The notes beneath the pieces are model-generated. The model was not told the origin of the DNA. It was given only the letters and a program-made list of their open reading frames with translations, and searched no databases. A program made the position numbers and the translations under genes. A stretch of DNA of 64,000 bases from RPQJ01 sp044226195 (GTDB taxonomy: Bacteria > Pseudomonadota > Gammaproteobacteria > Steroidobacterales > Steroidobacteraceae), in contig JBGAHO010000002.1 of assembly GCA_044226195.1 (NCBI GenBank), positions 124,001 to 188,000 of the forward strand. Direction: 5' to 3'. This document shows, piece after piece, positions 24,235 through 33,448 of this stretch. How positions within the stretch are numbered: the stretch's first letter is position 1; every line of letters begins with the position of its first letter.

Positions 24235-27093
24235 ATGTCGATGACTCACGGGTTGAGAACCGTCCTGCATGCCCTGGTGGGCGTGCTGGCGGCATGCGGA
24301 TGTGGAGCGGCCCAGGCAGCGGCGCCGGTCTACACCGTGGAAGACCTGGGCGTGCTGGCGCCCGGCGACGAGAGCACGGCCCTGGCCGTCAACTCCACCG
24401 GCAAAGCGGTCGGCCGATCGTCGCCCGCCGGCACCGTGCTGAAGTCGGTGCTGTGGACGACGACGACACCGACGGACCTGCAGACGCTGGTCGGCAAGCA
24501 AACGACAACGGCCAACGGCATCAACGATGCGGGGCACCTTACTGCGATCGGCATCAACAGCACCGTCGGCACGGCGCACTACTGGAACGGCACGACCTTC
24601 ACCGACATCGGCAAACTCGGCCTGGGCGTTCCTGGCGGCAGCTCTGGCGCCATTGCCAGCATCGGCAACGCCATCAGCAATTCCGACCAGGTCGTCGGGC
24701 GCGCGTGGGCCTCGGATACCAGCACCGGCACGTACCACGCCTTCAGCTGGCAGGCCGGCACGCTGAAGGACCTCGGCACGCTGGCAGGATGCACCGGCAG
24801 CGAGGCCTACGACGTCAACAGCAGCGGGCAGATCATCGGCTATTCCTTCGGCACCTGCCTGCCGGAGCAGGCCGTGGTCTGGGTGACGGACTCGGCAGCG
24901 CCCGTCACGATCAACAGCATCCTCGCCGCGGCGGGCATCACGGAAAACGTGCGCTTCGCCACCGGCATCAATGACAGCGGCATGATGCTCGTGCAGCGAG
25001 TCGTTTCGAGTCGCGGACGCTGCGTCATCATCGGCGTCGCCCCGACGTCATTCACCGACATCGGCTACCTCGGCGCGAACGGCGCATTCGAGAACTGCGC
25101 TCCGGGCAAGATCAACAACCTGGGCGAGGCCGTCGCCACGCAGTCGACGAGCCCGCAATCCACCGCCCTGCTCTACAGCGCAGGCGTTCTGTACGACCTC
25201 AACACGGTGCTCGAGCCGACGTCGGCCGCGAACTGGCGTCTGCTGACGGCCACCGACATCAATGATGGCGGCACCATCGTCGGCCAGGGACAGATCAACG
25301 GCGAACTGCACGCCTATCGGGCCACGCGCAGCGGCGGCGCCGGGGGCACGATCTCGGTCAGCGACTCGGTGGGCGCGGTCGACGATGCCGACCTGCCCTT
25401 TGGACTCACGACGATCGGCGTCGGGACGATCGGCACGGTGACCGTGCTGAACGATACGGGCGGTGATGCGGTCATCGACATCACCGATTCGCCGGCAGCA
25501 CCCTTCGGCATCGCGGATCCCGCGGATTGCAAGGTGACGCTGGCCGCACACGACAGCTGCACGATTACCATTACCTTCGACCCGACGTCCACGACGGCCG
25601 CGAGCGATACACTCACGCTGAGCCTCGCAGGCACGCCAAAAGTGGTCAACATGAGCGGCACCGGCCGCCAGCCGACATTCACGGTGACCGATTCGATCGC
25701 TCCGAGCGACGATCACACGGTAGCCTTCGGCAATACGGTGCTGGTCGGCAGCAGCGGCTCGGCCACCGTCACGGTCACCAACACGGACACCACCGCGGCC
25801 AGCATCTCGCTGACACAGGACCTGCCGGCAGGCACGCCTTTCCGCTTCCAGAACGCGGCCGCCTGCAACGTGGTCCTCGCGCCCAACCAGACGTGCGTGC
25901 TGACGGTGCTGTTCGAGCCCGTGGCAGCCGGTTCCTTCAGCGCGACCTTCAAGGTGAGCGCGGGCGGCAGCAGCGAGCAGACGATAACGGTGACGGGCGC
26001 GCCCGGCCTGCCGAACGCCGACATGCAGGTGACGCAAGCCATCGATCATCCAGTGCTGGAACCCGGTACGAGCGGGGCCGACCTCGCGACGATCACGCTG
26101 ACCGTGAAGAACAACGGCCCCGACAGCAGCGGCGCCACGGTGGCCGACGTTCTGCCGGCCGGCCTGGTGTACGTGTCGCACGTGGCGAGCGCCGGCAGCT
26201 ACGACGGTTCGACCGGATCGTGGGCCATCGGCAGCCTCGCCAGCGGTACGAGCGCGACGCTTGCGCTGCAGGTGCGCGCGGTCGCACCAGCGGCCGGGTG
26301 CCTGTCCAACACGGCCACCGTTTCTGTGCCAGCAGGCGTCGCCGACCCGGTCGACGCCAACAACAGCCAGACGATCTTCATCGGCGCGCCGCTCTGCGCG
26401 GACCTGGTACTCGGGTCGTCGCAGGTCAGCGATTCGTGCGGCGCCACTTTCGACTGCAATGGACAGATCTCCGTACTTCACGAGGTCACCATCACGAATC
26501 GCGGGCCGGGCACCGCCGAGAACGTGATCCTGCAGGTTCACCGCTACGAACTGGATCCCCAGCCGAGCGACTTCGCTCCCTTTGGCAACCAACCGGTCAC
26601 CGTCGGAACGCTCGCGCCGGGCGAGTCGAAGACCGTCCGCGTTGCCGCCTATACCGTCAGCAGTCGAGGACGGGACATCGACGTCACCTACGATCTCGAG
26701 CTCACGTCCGACACGCCGGACCCGGTCGCCGCCAACAACTCGTCTGTCGGCGGCTACCCGATCGTCCGGCGAGGCGAGGGTTCCGGCTGCTTCATTGCCA
26801 CGGCGGCCTACGGTTCGTACCTCGAGCCGCAGGTCATGGTGCTGCGCCACTTCCGCGACCAGGTGCTGTTGCAGCATGACTGGGGACGCGCCTTCGTCGC
26901 GTGGTACTACCGCAACTCGCCGCCGATCGCGGACTGGATCCGCGAACGCGAGTGGGCGCGTGCCATCACGCGGGTCGTGCTGACGCCGCTTGTCTACGGC
27001 GTGAAGTATCCGGCCGGCGGCGCGCTGCTGATGGCGCTGCTGCTCGTTGGCTTCAGGCGGCAGGCCGCGATGCGGGCAGTTCGCAACAGCTGA
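24235..27093 (+). CDS. Large secreted HAF-repeat / DUF11 / CFI-box protein
   Basis: A 952-residue exported protein. After the signal peptide come HAF-type beta repeats (YTVEDLGVLAPGDESTA, HAFSWQAGTLKDLGTL, residues ~30-365). Then two choice-of-anchor D-like domains with Cys pairs (GIADPADCKVTLAAHDSC, AACNVVLAPNQTC), a DUF11 repeat (ITLTVKNNGPDSSGATVADVLP), another CARDB-like module, and a C-terminal GCFIATAAYGSYLEPQVMVL signature. That last element is the CFI-box C-terminal domain, followed by a hydrophobic segment and basic tail. The build implies a surface-displayed or processed protein; the ligand is unknown. GGGAGAG precedes ATG 24235. Confidence 0.88.
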   Translation: MSMTHGLRTVLHALVGVLAACGCGAAQAAAPVYTVEDLGVLAPGDESTALAVNSTGKAVGRSSPAGTVLKSVLWTTTTPTDLQTLVGKQTTTANGINDAGHLTAIGINSTVGTAHYWNGTTFTDIGKLGLGVPGGSSGAIASIGNAISNSDQVVGRAWASDTSTGTYHAFSWQAGTLKDLGTLAGCTGSEAYDVNSSGQIIGYSFGTCLPEQAVVWVTDSAAPVTINSILAAAGITENVRFATGINDSGMMLVQRVVSSRGRCVIIGVAPTSFTDIGYLGANGAFENCAPGKINNLGEAVATQSTSPQSTALLYSAGVLYDLNTVLEPTSAANWRLLTATDINDGGTIVGQGQINGELHAYRATRSGGAGGTISVSDSVGAVDDADLPFGLTTIGVGTIGTVTVLNDTGGDAVIDITDSPAAPFGIADPADCKVTLAAHDSCTITITFDPTSTTAASDTLTLSLAGTPKVVNMSGTGRQPTFTVTDSIAPSDDHTVAFGNTVLVGSSGSATVTVTNTDTTAASISLTQDLPAGTPFRFQNAAACNVVLAPNQTCVLTVLFEPVAAGSFSATFKVSAGGSSEQTITVTGAPGLPNADMQVTQAIDHPVLEPGTSGADLATITLTVKNNGPDSSGATVADVLPAGLVYVSHVASAGSYDGSTGSWAIGSLASGTSATLALQVRAVAPAAGCLSNTATVSVPAGVADPVDANNSQTIFIGAPLCADLVLGSSQVSDSCGATFDCNGQISVLHEVTITNRGPGTAENVILQVHRYELDPQPSDFAPFGNQPVTVGTLAPGESKTVRVAAYTVSSRGRDIDVTYDLELTSDTPDPVAANNSSVGGYPIVRRGEGSGCFIATAAYGSYLEPQVMVLRHFRDQVLLQHDWGRAFVAWYYRNSPPIADWIREREWARAITRVVLTPLVYGVKYPAGGALLMALLLVGFRRQAAMRAVRNS

Positions 27094-27154
27094 TGTACGC
27101 GATGGCACCGGGCACGGACGCCCGGCGCCCCGTAAATTCGTTCCGACTGTGAAT

Positions 27155-27192
27155 GGGGCCGCGACCTGCGTCGCGGCCCCGTTCCTTTTATT
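27155..27192 (+). terminator. Rho-independent terminator after the HAF/CFI-box gene
   Basis: GGGGCCGCGAC (27155-27165), loop CTGC, then the exact complement GTCGCGGCCCC (27170-27180), followed by a T-rich stretch to 27192. The 11-bp stem is perfect. It lies 61 bases after the upstream stop and before exoD. Confidence 0.85.
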
Positions 27193-27227
27193 GACCGGCG
27201 CGCCGGATTCCCGGACCGTGCGAACCC

Positions 27228-28442
27228 ATGACCGCCGTCCAGTTCCGCAACACGGAGATCCGCCTGTCCGAGACGCTGCGCGCCACGGGTACCGCCGTTG
27301 AAGGCGACCGAGTCACGTTGCGGCGCTTGCTCGAAATCGTCGGCGAGCAGGGTCTGCTGGTGTTCTGCGCGATCCTCGGCATGCCGTTCATGCTGCCCGT
27401 GACGATTCCCGCCATGAGCGTGGCACTCGGCACGCCGATGCTGCTGATCGGTCTGGCGGTGATTATGAATCGCGTGCCGTGGCTGCCGGATCGCCTGCTC
27501 GATCACGCGCTGCCGGGCGACACGGTGCGCCACGTGCTCCAGCGGGCCGCGCGCACGGCCGAGCGCTTCGAGCACCTCGTCAAACCGCGGCTGCTTGCAC
27601 TGACGTCGGCGCCATGGCTCAACAGCCTGCACGGTGCAGCGATCGTGGTGGCGGTGCTGGTACTGATGGCACCCCTGCCGCTGGTACCTTTCGCAAATAC
27701 CCTGCCCGCCATCGGCATCATCCTGCTCGCGCTCGGGATCGCCGAGCGCGACGGCGTGGTGATCCTGTCGGGTTACGCGGCGACCATCGTCGCCGGAACA
27801 TTCGTCGGTGGCCTGCTCTACCTCGCGGCGAAAGCCGGCAGCGATCCTCACGCCGCGTGGGAGTCGCTGCGCGCTCGCCACGCGCTACCTGGGCATGTGA
27901 GTGTCTGCGGCGGCCGACGGATCGTCGAAGTACTTGCCGTAGGCGAGCAGCGCGCCGTGCACGAGCGCGGCACCGTCGTGGCGCGTGCGGTCGGGCACCT
28001 TGCCGGTCATCATGCTCGTGCCGCGCAGCAGATCGGCGATGACGTAGTGCAGGTTGGCATCAGCAGCCGGCGGCAGATGGCAGTTGGCCACGATGTCCTT
28101 CACTTCGGCATCGATCCGGGCCGCGAGCGCTTCGTACTGCGCATCGGTCTCGGCACCCGAGTGGATGGCGTGATGATCGGCGTCGAACGCCCGGCCGATG
28201 GCCGCCATGCCCGCACGCAGCCTGGCGTCCGTCGTCCACTTGCGGTCGCCATCGAACGACAGCTTCGTGACGGCGGCGTCCGCCGTGTCGTGCATGTGCG
28301 CGTGGTCTTCCTGCGCCACGGCAAACCGCGGCGCCGCGAACAGCACCACCGCCAGCGCGGCGCAGGCGAGAATCGGGCGGGCTTCGAAAGTCATGCGGAT
28401 GCTCCTGCGGACAGAATCCAGTTGATCGCCGGCACGACCTGA
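27228..28442 (+). CDS. exoD: ExoD-family exopolysaccharide synthesis protein (C-terminal extension doubtful)
   Basis: The first ~215 residues (to about base 27880) form a full ExoD domain with several membrane helices: LRRLLEIVGEQGLLVFCAILGMPFMLPV, GTPMLLIGLAVIMNRVPWLPD, VAVLVLMAPLPLVPFANTLPAIGIILLALGIAERDG and ATIVAGTFVGGLLYLAA. ExoD proteins are usually about 200 residues. This frame stays open to 28442 (404 residues), and the added part is antisense to a convincing gene at 27885-28394. A +1 shift near 27880 would meet a TGA at 27898-27900, so a frameshift or sequencing error is possible. Function in polysaccharide production is from the family name only. Confidence 0.72.
   Translation: MTAVQFRNTEIRLSETLRATGTAVEGDRVTLRRLLEIVGEQGLLVFCAILGMPFMLPVTIPAMSVALGTPMLLIGLAVIMNRVPWLPDRLLDHALPGDTVRHVLQRAARTAERFEHLVKPRLLALTSAPWLNSLHGAAIVVAVLVLMAPLPLVPFANTLPAIGIILLALGIAERDGVVILSGYAATIVAGTFVGGLLYLAAKAGSDPHAAWESLRARHALPGHVSVCGGRRIVEVLAVGEQRAVHERGTVVARAVGHLAGHHARAAQQIGDDVVQVGISSRRQMAVGHDVLHFGIDPGRERFVLRIGLGTRVDGVMIGVERPADGRHARTQPGVRRPLAVAIERQLRDGGVRRVVHVRVVFLRHGKPRRREQHHRQRGAGENRAGFESHADAPADRIQLIAGTT
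27885..28394 (-). CDS. Small exported His-rich protein of unknown function (DnrO-like)
   Basis: A 169-residue protein with a signal peptide (ILACAALAVVLFAAPRFAVA) followed by EDHAHMHD, a potential metal-binding cluster. The mature helical domain has RKWTTDARLRAGMAAIGRAF, VKDIVANCHLPPAADANLHYVIADLLRG. It resembles small periplasmic proteins in Xanthomonad-type genomes. It lies entirely opposite the extended exoD frame; its signal peptide and amphipathic helices argue that this strand is the coding one. Confidence 0.7.
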   Translation of the reverse strand: MTFEARPILACAALAVVLFAAPRFAVAQEDHAHMHDTADAAVTKLSFDGDRKWTTDARLRAGMAAIGRAFDADHHAIHSGAETDAQYEALAARIDAEVKDIVANCHLPPAADANLHYVIADLLRGTSMMTGKVPDRTRHDGAALVHGALLAYGKYFDDPSAAADTHMPR

Positions 28443-28486
28443 TTTGCAATCACCGGACGCCGTGCCGAAGCATCAGCATTGGCGCG

Positions 28487-29398
28487 TCAGGCCGGCGTGT
28501 GCCAGTCCTGCCGCTCAGCGAACCGGGCGGCGAGGAAGTCGACGAACGTGCGCACCTTCGCGGAGAGGTGCCGGCGGCTCGGGTACACCGCGGCAATCGG
28601 CGCGCGCGCAGGTTCAAAACCGGGCAGCAATCGAACCAGCCGGCCGTCGCGCACTTCGGGCGCGACGATGAAGTCCGGTTCGAAGACGACGCCCATGCCA
28701 TCCACTGCGAGCGCCGCCAGCACGCGGCCGTTGTTCGCGCGGTGTCGCGGAGTGATCTTCACCGCATGCGCAGCGCCGGCGGCATCCGCAAACGTCCACA
28801 CGTTGGGCACCGGCACGTGCGTGTAGGTCAGGCACTCGTGTTGCGCGAGGTCTTCCGGCGTTGCCGGGGCCCCGCGCCGCGTGATGTACGCGGGCGACGC
28901 GCAACACACGGCCTGCGTCCAGCCGATGCGGCGCGCCACGAGTCCCGAGTGGCCGAGGTTGCCGATGCGCACGGCGAGGTCGAAGCCCTCGTCGACGAGA
29001 TCGACCGCGCGATCGGAGAGGTCGATGTCGAACAGCACCTGCGGATGGCGCGTGCAGAACTCCGCGATCGCCGGCGCGAGGTAGCGCACTCCGAACGACA
29101 CGCCGCAGGTGACGCGCAACGTGCCCTTCGGCACGGCGGCCGCGGTGCGCACCGACGCGTCGGCTTCGTCGAGATCGGCGAGCAACTGCACGCAGCGCTC
29201 GTAGTACGACTGCCCGGCCTCGGTCAGCGACAGCTTGCGCGTCGTGCGGTTGAGCAGGCGAACCTGCAGTTGCGCCTCGAGTTCGGCGACCTGCCGCGAC
29301 ACGGCGGACGTCGAGACGGACAGGCGGTCGGCGGCCCGCGCGAATCCGCCGAGTTCGACCACCTTGGCGAAGGTCTGCAGGGCCTGGAAGCGATCCAT
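28487..29398 (-). CDS. LysR family transcriptional regulator (DoxX/GST/DODA group)
   Basis: A 303-residue LysR protein: HTH VVELGGFARAADRLSVSTSAVSRQVAELEAQLQVRLLNRTTR, effector domain GTLRVTCGVSFGVRYLAPAIAEF and DLSDRAVDLVDEGFDLAVRIG. ATG 29398 is preferred to the GTG one codon upstream. It is divergent from the DoxX-GST-dioxygenase genes across 140 bases, an arrangement often seen in Proteobacteria for aromatic or electrophile stress genes, and is probably their regulator. Confidence 0.93.
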   Translation of the reverse strand: MDRFQALQTFAKVVELGGFARAADRLSVSTSAVSRQVAELEAQLQVRLLNRTTRKLSLTEAGQSYYERCVQLLADLDEADASVRTAAAVPKGTLRVTCGVSFGVRYLAPAIAEFCTRHPQVLFDIDLSDRAVDLVDEGFDLAVRIGNLGHSGLVARRIGWTQAVCCASPAYITRRGAPATPEDLAQHECLTYTHVPVPNVWTFADAAGAAHAVKITPRHRANNGRVLAALAVDGMGVVFEPDFIVAPEVRDGRLVRLLPGFEPARAPIAAVYPSRRHLSAKVRTFVDFLAARFAERQDWHTPA

Positions 29399-29538
29399 CA
29401 CCGATCATTGCATTTGACGCAACAAACTATCAATCCAGACCCTGTTTATCTCGCCTGCACGAGCGATCAGGATTCGCCCAAGGGACCGGCTCGCCGGCGC
29501 CCGACCCGACACCACCCGACTGCAAGGAGGATCGCTCC

Positions 29539-29979
29539 ATGGCCACATCCACCGCCGCCAACCGCGCCGACCTGGGAGCTTTCGTGCTGCGCATCAGCCT
29601 CGGCACGATGTTCATCGCCCACGCCCTGCTGAAGTATTTCGTCTTCACGCTGCCCGGTACGGTGCAGTTCTTCCAGTCGCTCGGCCTGCCCGGTCCGCTC
29701 GCCTACCTGGTCTTCGCGGCCGAACTGGTCGGCGGCGTCCTGCTGCTGCTGGGCGTTTACACCCGATACGTCCCGATCGCGCTCGTTCCCGTCCTGATCG
29801 GCGCAATGTGGGCGCATTTCGGCAACGGTTGGGTCTTCTCCGCCCCCAATGGCGGGTGGGAATATCCCGTGTTCCTGGCCGTGGCGGCCATCGTCCAGTT
29901 CCTGATCGGGGATGGCGCGTTCGCCCTGCGCCGGACGGCCCCCAGTCAGCAGGAAGGCGTCGCATACGCCGCCGTTTGA
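29539..29979 (+). CDS. DoxX family membrane protein
   Basis: A 146-residue protein with four predicted membrane helices: AFVLRISLGTMFIAHALLKY, LAYLVFAAELVGGVLLLLGVY, YVPIALVPVLIGAMWAHF and EYPVFLAVAAIVQFLIGDGAF. GTVQFFQSLGLPGPLAY between the first two is typical of DoxX. A strong AAGGAGGA box precedes the ATG. The family is linked to redox and thiol stress responses but its chemistry is not settled. First gene of a three-gene operon; the next start is 37 bases downstream. Confidence 0.9.
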   Translation: MATSTAANRADLGAFVLRISLGTMFIAHALLKYFVFTLPGTVQFFQSLGLPGPLAYLVFAAELVGGVLLLLGVYTRYVPIALVPVLIGAMWAHFGNGWVFSAPNGGWEYPVFLAVAAIVQFLIGDGAFALRRTAPSQQEGVAYAAV

Positions 29980-30016
29980 ATCCGATTCACCGCACTTTCA
30001 ACGGAGTTCGATCACC

Positions 30017-30619
30017 ATGAAGCTCTACTACGCGCCGGGCGCCTGCTCCCTGGCCCCGCACATTGCCCTCGAGGAAACCGGCCTGCCCCACGACCTCGTG
30101 AAGGTCGACCTGATGAAGCACACCCTCGCGGACGGCACCGACTTCCGCAGCATCAACCCGAAGGGCTACGTGCCGTTCGTGCAGCTCGACGACGGCAGCA
30201 GCCTGTCGGAAGCGAGCGTGATCCTGCAGTACGTCGCGGACCGCAAGCCGGGCACGCTCGCCCCGGTCTTCGGCACGGCCGAGCGCTGGCACCTGATGGA
30301 GTGGCTGGCGTTCATCGCGACCGAAGTGCACAAGGGCTTCGCGCCACTGTGGAATCCGGCGACGCCGCCGGAGGTGCGCGAGCGCACGAAGCAGGCGCTC
30401 GGCAACCGCTTCTCGTACATCGAGAAGACCCTGGCCGCGCAGCCTTTCCTCGGCGGTTCGACCTTCAGCATCGCCGACGCCTACCTGTTCACCACCGTCA
30501 ACTGGTCGGGCATGCTGAAGCTCGACCTCACGCCGTGGCCCGCGCTCGTGGCGTTCCAGCAGCGCGTCGCTGCGCGGCCGGGCGTGCAACGGGCGCTCAA
30601 GGCCGAAGGCCTGATCTGA
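30017..30619 (+). CDS. Glutathione S-transferase, beta-class-like
   Basis: A 200-residue GST. The N-terminal thioredoxin-like domain starts MKLYYAPGACSLAPHIALEE, with Cys10 at the position of the beta-class catalytic cysteine. GYVPFVQLDDGSSLSEASVILQYVAD is the glutathione-binding cis-Pro and SEA motif. The helical C-terminal domain includes FLGGSTFSIADAYLFT. It conjugates or reduces electrophiles with glutathione in the cytoplasm. Located between doxX and the dioxygenase gene. Confidence 0.94.
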   Translation: MKLYYAPGACSLAPHIALEETGLPHDLVKVDLMKHTLADGTDFRSINPKGYVPFVQLDDGSSLSEASVILQYVADRKPGTLAPVFGTAERWHLMEWLAFIATEVHKGFAPLWNPATPPEVRERTKQALGNRFSYIEKTLAAQPFLGGSTFSIADAYLFTTVNWSGMLKLDLTPWPALVAFQQRVAARPGVQRALKAEGLI

Positions 30620-30682
30620 TCGTGACCGGAACCGGCCGCCCAACCTCGCGGGAGGGCGGTCGGGAACGTCGACGGAGATTTC

Positions 30683-31468
30683 ATGTCGCGCATGCCCACC
30701 CTGTTCCTGTCGCACGGCTCGCCGATGCACGCCCTCGATCCGGGTGGCGCCGGCCCCGCGTGGCAGGCGCTCGCCGCGGACATCCCGCGCCCCAGGGCGA
30801 TCGTCGTCGCGTCTGCCCACTGGGAATCCTCGCTGCCGATGCTGAGCGGACGCGAGACGCTCGACACCATCCATGACTTCAGCGGCTTTCCCGCCGAACT
30901 CTATCGCGTGCGCTACGACGTGCCGGGATCGCCCGCAACCGCGCAGCGCGCGGCGGACCTGCTGCGCAACGCGGGCTTCACGCCTGCGGTGAACGGCTGC
31001 CGCGGCATCGATCACGGCGCGTGGGTTCCGCTCAAGTGGATGTACCCGGAACGCGACGTGCCGGTGATCCAGGTGTCGGTGCAGACACCGCTCGGCACCG
31101 CGCATCACTTGCGCCTCGGCGAGGCGCTCGCGCCCCTCGCGGACGAAGGCGTACTGATCGTCGGCTCAGGCCACGTCACGCACAACCTGCAGGACTGGTT
31201 CCGGCATCGCGCCGACCCGCGCCCGCTCGATTACGTCGCGCAGTTCTCCGCCTGGCTGGCCCAGGCGCTCGCCTCGAACGATCGCGATGCGCTGCTCAAC
31301 TACCGGGATCGGGCGCCGTCGGCCGCGCGTGCGCATCCGACCGAGGAACACTTCCTGCCGCTGTTCGTGGCGCTCGGCGCCGCCGGTCCCGCGGCACAGC
31401 CGCGGCGCGTGTACGCGTCGATCGATGCCGCCGCACTGGCGATGGACGCCTATCGGTTCGACGGCTGA
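30683..31468 (+). CDS. Extradiol ring-cleavage dioxygenase, DODA type (YgiD-like)
   Basis: A 261-residue class III extradiol dioxygenase related to 4,5-DOPA dioxygenase. Metal-site segments are LFLSHGSPMHAL, IVVASAHWESS, GCRGIDHGAWVPLKWMYP and GSGHVTHNL. HPTEEHFLPLFVALGAA is the conserved C-terminal signature. It opens catecholic rings using Fe(II) or Zn-dependent chemistry; the natural substrate is unknown. GGAG lies seven bases upstream of the ATG. Its last 19 bases overlap the convergent motB end. Confidence 0.92.
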   Translation: MSRMPTLFLSHGSPMHALDPGGAGPAWQALAADIPRPRAIVVASAHWESSLPMLSGRETLDTIHDFSGFPAELYRVRYDVPGSPATAQRAADLLRNAGFTPAVNGCRGIDHGAWVPLKWMYPERDVPVIQVSVQTPLGTAHHLRLGEALAPLADEGVLIVGSGHVTHNLQDWFRHRADPRPLDYVAQFSAWLAQALASNDRDALLNYRDRAPSAARAHPTEEHFLPLFVALGAAGPAAQPRRVYASIDAAALAMDAYRFDG

Positions 31469-32451
31469 ACGAGGGCTACCGGCGGCGCGCCGACGACAGG
31501 CGATGCGGCAGCCGTCGCGGCGGAATCGGCCGGGACCTCGACGCGTGCGTGCGGGTTGTCGATCGCGAGCGCCGCGGCTTCGGCCTTCTTGGTCATCACC
31601 ACGATACTGATGCGGCGGTTGATCGCCGCCTCGGGATTGCTCTTGTCGAACAGCACCGACGAGGCGAGGCCGATGACGCGGGCGACCTTGTCCGCGGGCA
31701 GGTCGCCGCCCAGCAGCGCGCGACGCGCGGAGTTGGCGCGCTCGGCGGACAGCTCCCAGTTCGTGAAATCACTGTTGCCCGCGTACTGCGTCGTGTCGGT
31801 GTGGCCGCTGATGCTGATGCGGTTCGGGACCGACGCCAGGTACTTCGACAGCTCATGGAGGATGTCGGTGGTGTAGGGCTGCAGGTGCGAGCTGCCGCGA
31901 TCGAACATCGCGCGGTTCTGTGCGTCGACGATCTGGATCCGCAGCCCCTCCGGCGTCAGGTCGAGCAGCAGCTGGTCCTTGAAGGCCTGCAGCGAAGGCG
32001 TCTTGGCGATCGCTTCCTTGAGGTCGCGCATCAATGCGGCGAGCTTGGCCTTCTCATCCTGCTCGGCGAGACGCTCCGCCTGCTCGATCGAGGGCGGCGG
32101 CGGCGTCACCTGCTGCATCAGGTTGCCGGGAACCTTTTCACCCGTGCGCGGGGCATCCATCGCGCCGCGCAGCTTGATGGCCGCCGTGCTCGCGCCGCCC
32201 GGGCCGTTCTGGCCGGGAGCGGGCTTCGGAGCGGTGCCGTCCTCGAGCGACGGGTTCTTGAAGTAGTCGAAGATCGCGGCGCGCTGCTCGTCCGAGACGG
32301 TGGTGATCAGCCACATCACCAGGAAGAACGCCATCATCGCGGTGACGAAGTCGGCGTAGGCCACTTTCCACGCCCCGCCGTGATGGCCCCCGGCCACCAC
32401 CTTCTTGCGGACGATGTAGATCGGCCGCTTCTTTTCGTCCTTTGCGTTCAT
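31450..32451 (-). CDS. motB: Flagellar motor stator protein MotB
   Basis: A 333-residue protein. One N-terminal membrane helix carries the proton-binding Asp34 (WKVAYADFVTAMMAFFLVMWLI). A plug/linker region follows, then an OmpA-like peptidoglycan-binding domain with ISISGHTDTTQYAG, NWELSAERANSARR and NPEAAINRRISIVV. With MotA it forms the ion channel that drives flagellar rotation and is fixed to peptidoglycan. It lies 30 bases after motA. Confidence 0.95.
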   Translation of the reverse strand: MNAKDEKKRPIYIVRKKVVAGGHHGGAWKVAYADFVTAMMAFFLVMWLITTVSDEQRAAIFDYFKNPSLEDGTAPKPAPGQNGPGGASTAAIKLRGAMDAPRTGEKVPGNLMQQVTPPPPSIEQAERLAEQDEKAKLAALMRDLKEAIAKTPSLQAFKDQLLLDLTPEGLRIQIVDAQNRAMFDRGSSHLQPYTTDILHELSKYLASVPNRISISGHTDTTQYAGNSDFTNWELSAERANSARRALLGGDLPADKVARVIGLASSVLFDKSNPEAAINRRISIVVMTKKAEAAALAIDNPHARVEVPADSAATAAASPVVGAPPVALVQPSNR

Positions 32452-32481
32452 GGCCTGTCCACCGCCTGCCGCCCGCGCGGA

Positions 32482-33339
32482 TCACGCGGGTTTCTTGAGC
32501 TGGCCTTCGAGGTCGGCGAAGGTGGGGCGCACCTGGCTGAAGAGCAGCTTGCGTGCGAACTCGACTGCAACTTTTGGCGGGTAGCCGCGCACGCTCGCGA
32601 CGAGCGCCATCTTGACGACCTCGAAGGCCTTGCCCTCCTCGTCCGCACGGTGCTGCAACGCCGTCGCGAGTGGCGCGGCAAAGCCGTACGCAACGAGGAT
32701 ACCGAGGAAGGTGCCGACCAGCGCCGCGGCCACCTTGTGGCCGATGGTCGCGGTGTCCGCGCCTTCGATGGACGCCATCGTGTTCACGATGCCGAGCACC
32801 GCGGCCACGATGCCGAAGCCCGGCAGCGCGTCCGCGAGCTGCTGCACGGCGTGCGCCGGCTGGTGGGCTTCCTTGTGATGGGTCTCGAGCTCGTACTCGA
32901 GCAGGCTCTCGAGCTCGTGCGGGTCGAGGTTGCCGGAGATGATCAGCCGCAGGCAGTCACAGATGAACTCCATCATGTGCTTGTCGCCGGAGATGCCCGG
33001 GTACTTGGCGAACAGCGGGCTCGAGTCCGGCTTCTCGATCTCGCCTTCGATCGAGAGCACGCCTTCCTTGCGCAGCTTGCTGAGCAGCTCGTACATGAGC
33101 TGCAGCAGCTCGATGTACTTGGCGCGGTCGTAGCGCGACTTGCGCATGAGCCCGGCGAGGCCGTGCCCGGTGTCCTTGAGGATCTTCGGCGGGTTCGCCG
33201 CCAGGAAGCCGCCGAAGGCGGCCCCGCAGATGATCAGGATCTCGGTCGGGTGCCAGAGCGCGAGGAGCTTGCCGCCGCCGAGCACGAACCCCAGGCCGAC
33301 CGAAACGATGACTGTGATCAATCCGATGATGACGAACAT
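32482..33339 (-). CDS. motA: Flagellar motor stator protein MotA
   Basis: A 285-residue protein with four membrane helices: FVIIGLITVIVSVGLGFVLGG, EILIICGAAFGGFLAAN, LPGFGIVAAVLGIVNTM and KVAAALVGTFLGILVAYGFAAPL. The cytoplasmic loop contains the charged KYIELLQLMYELLSKLRKEG segment that contacts FliG. Proton-driven, judged by similarity to classical MotA rather than PomA. First gene of the motAB operon; no other flagellar genes are in the window. Confidence 0.95.
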   Translation of the reverse strand: MFVIIGLITVIVSVGLGFVLGGGKLLALWHPTEILIICGAAFGGFLAANPPKILKDTGHGLAGLMRKSRYDRAKYIELLQLMYELLSKLRKEGVLSIEGEIEKPDSSPLFAKYPGISGDKHMMEFICDCLRLIISGNLDPHELESLLEYELETHHKEAHQPAHAVQQLADALPGFGIVAAVLGIVNTMASIEGADTATIGHKVAAALVGTFLGILVAYGFAAPLATALQHRADEEGKAFEVVKMALVASVRGYPPKVAVEFARKLLFSQVRPTFADLEGQLKKPA

Positions 33340-33448
33340 GGCGCTTCCACCCTGGGTCGCACGCTGGCCGTACCCTGTATCGTCAGCACCCGCCGGTCAT
33401 TGAGGGGAGCCCCGGCGGTCGTCATCCAAATTGGACGCAGTTCCCGCT

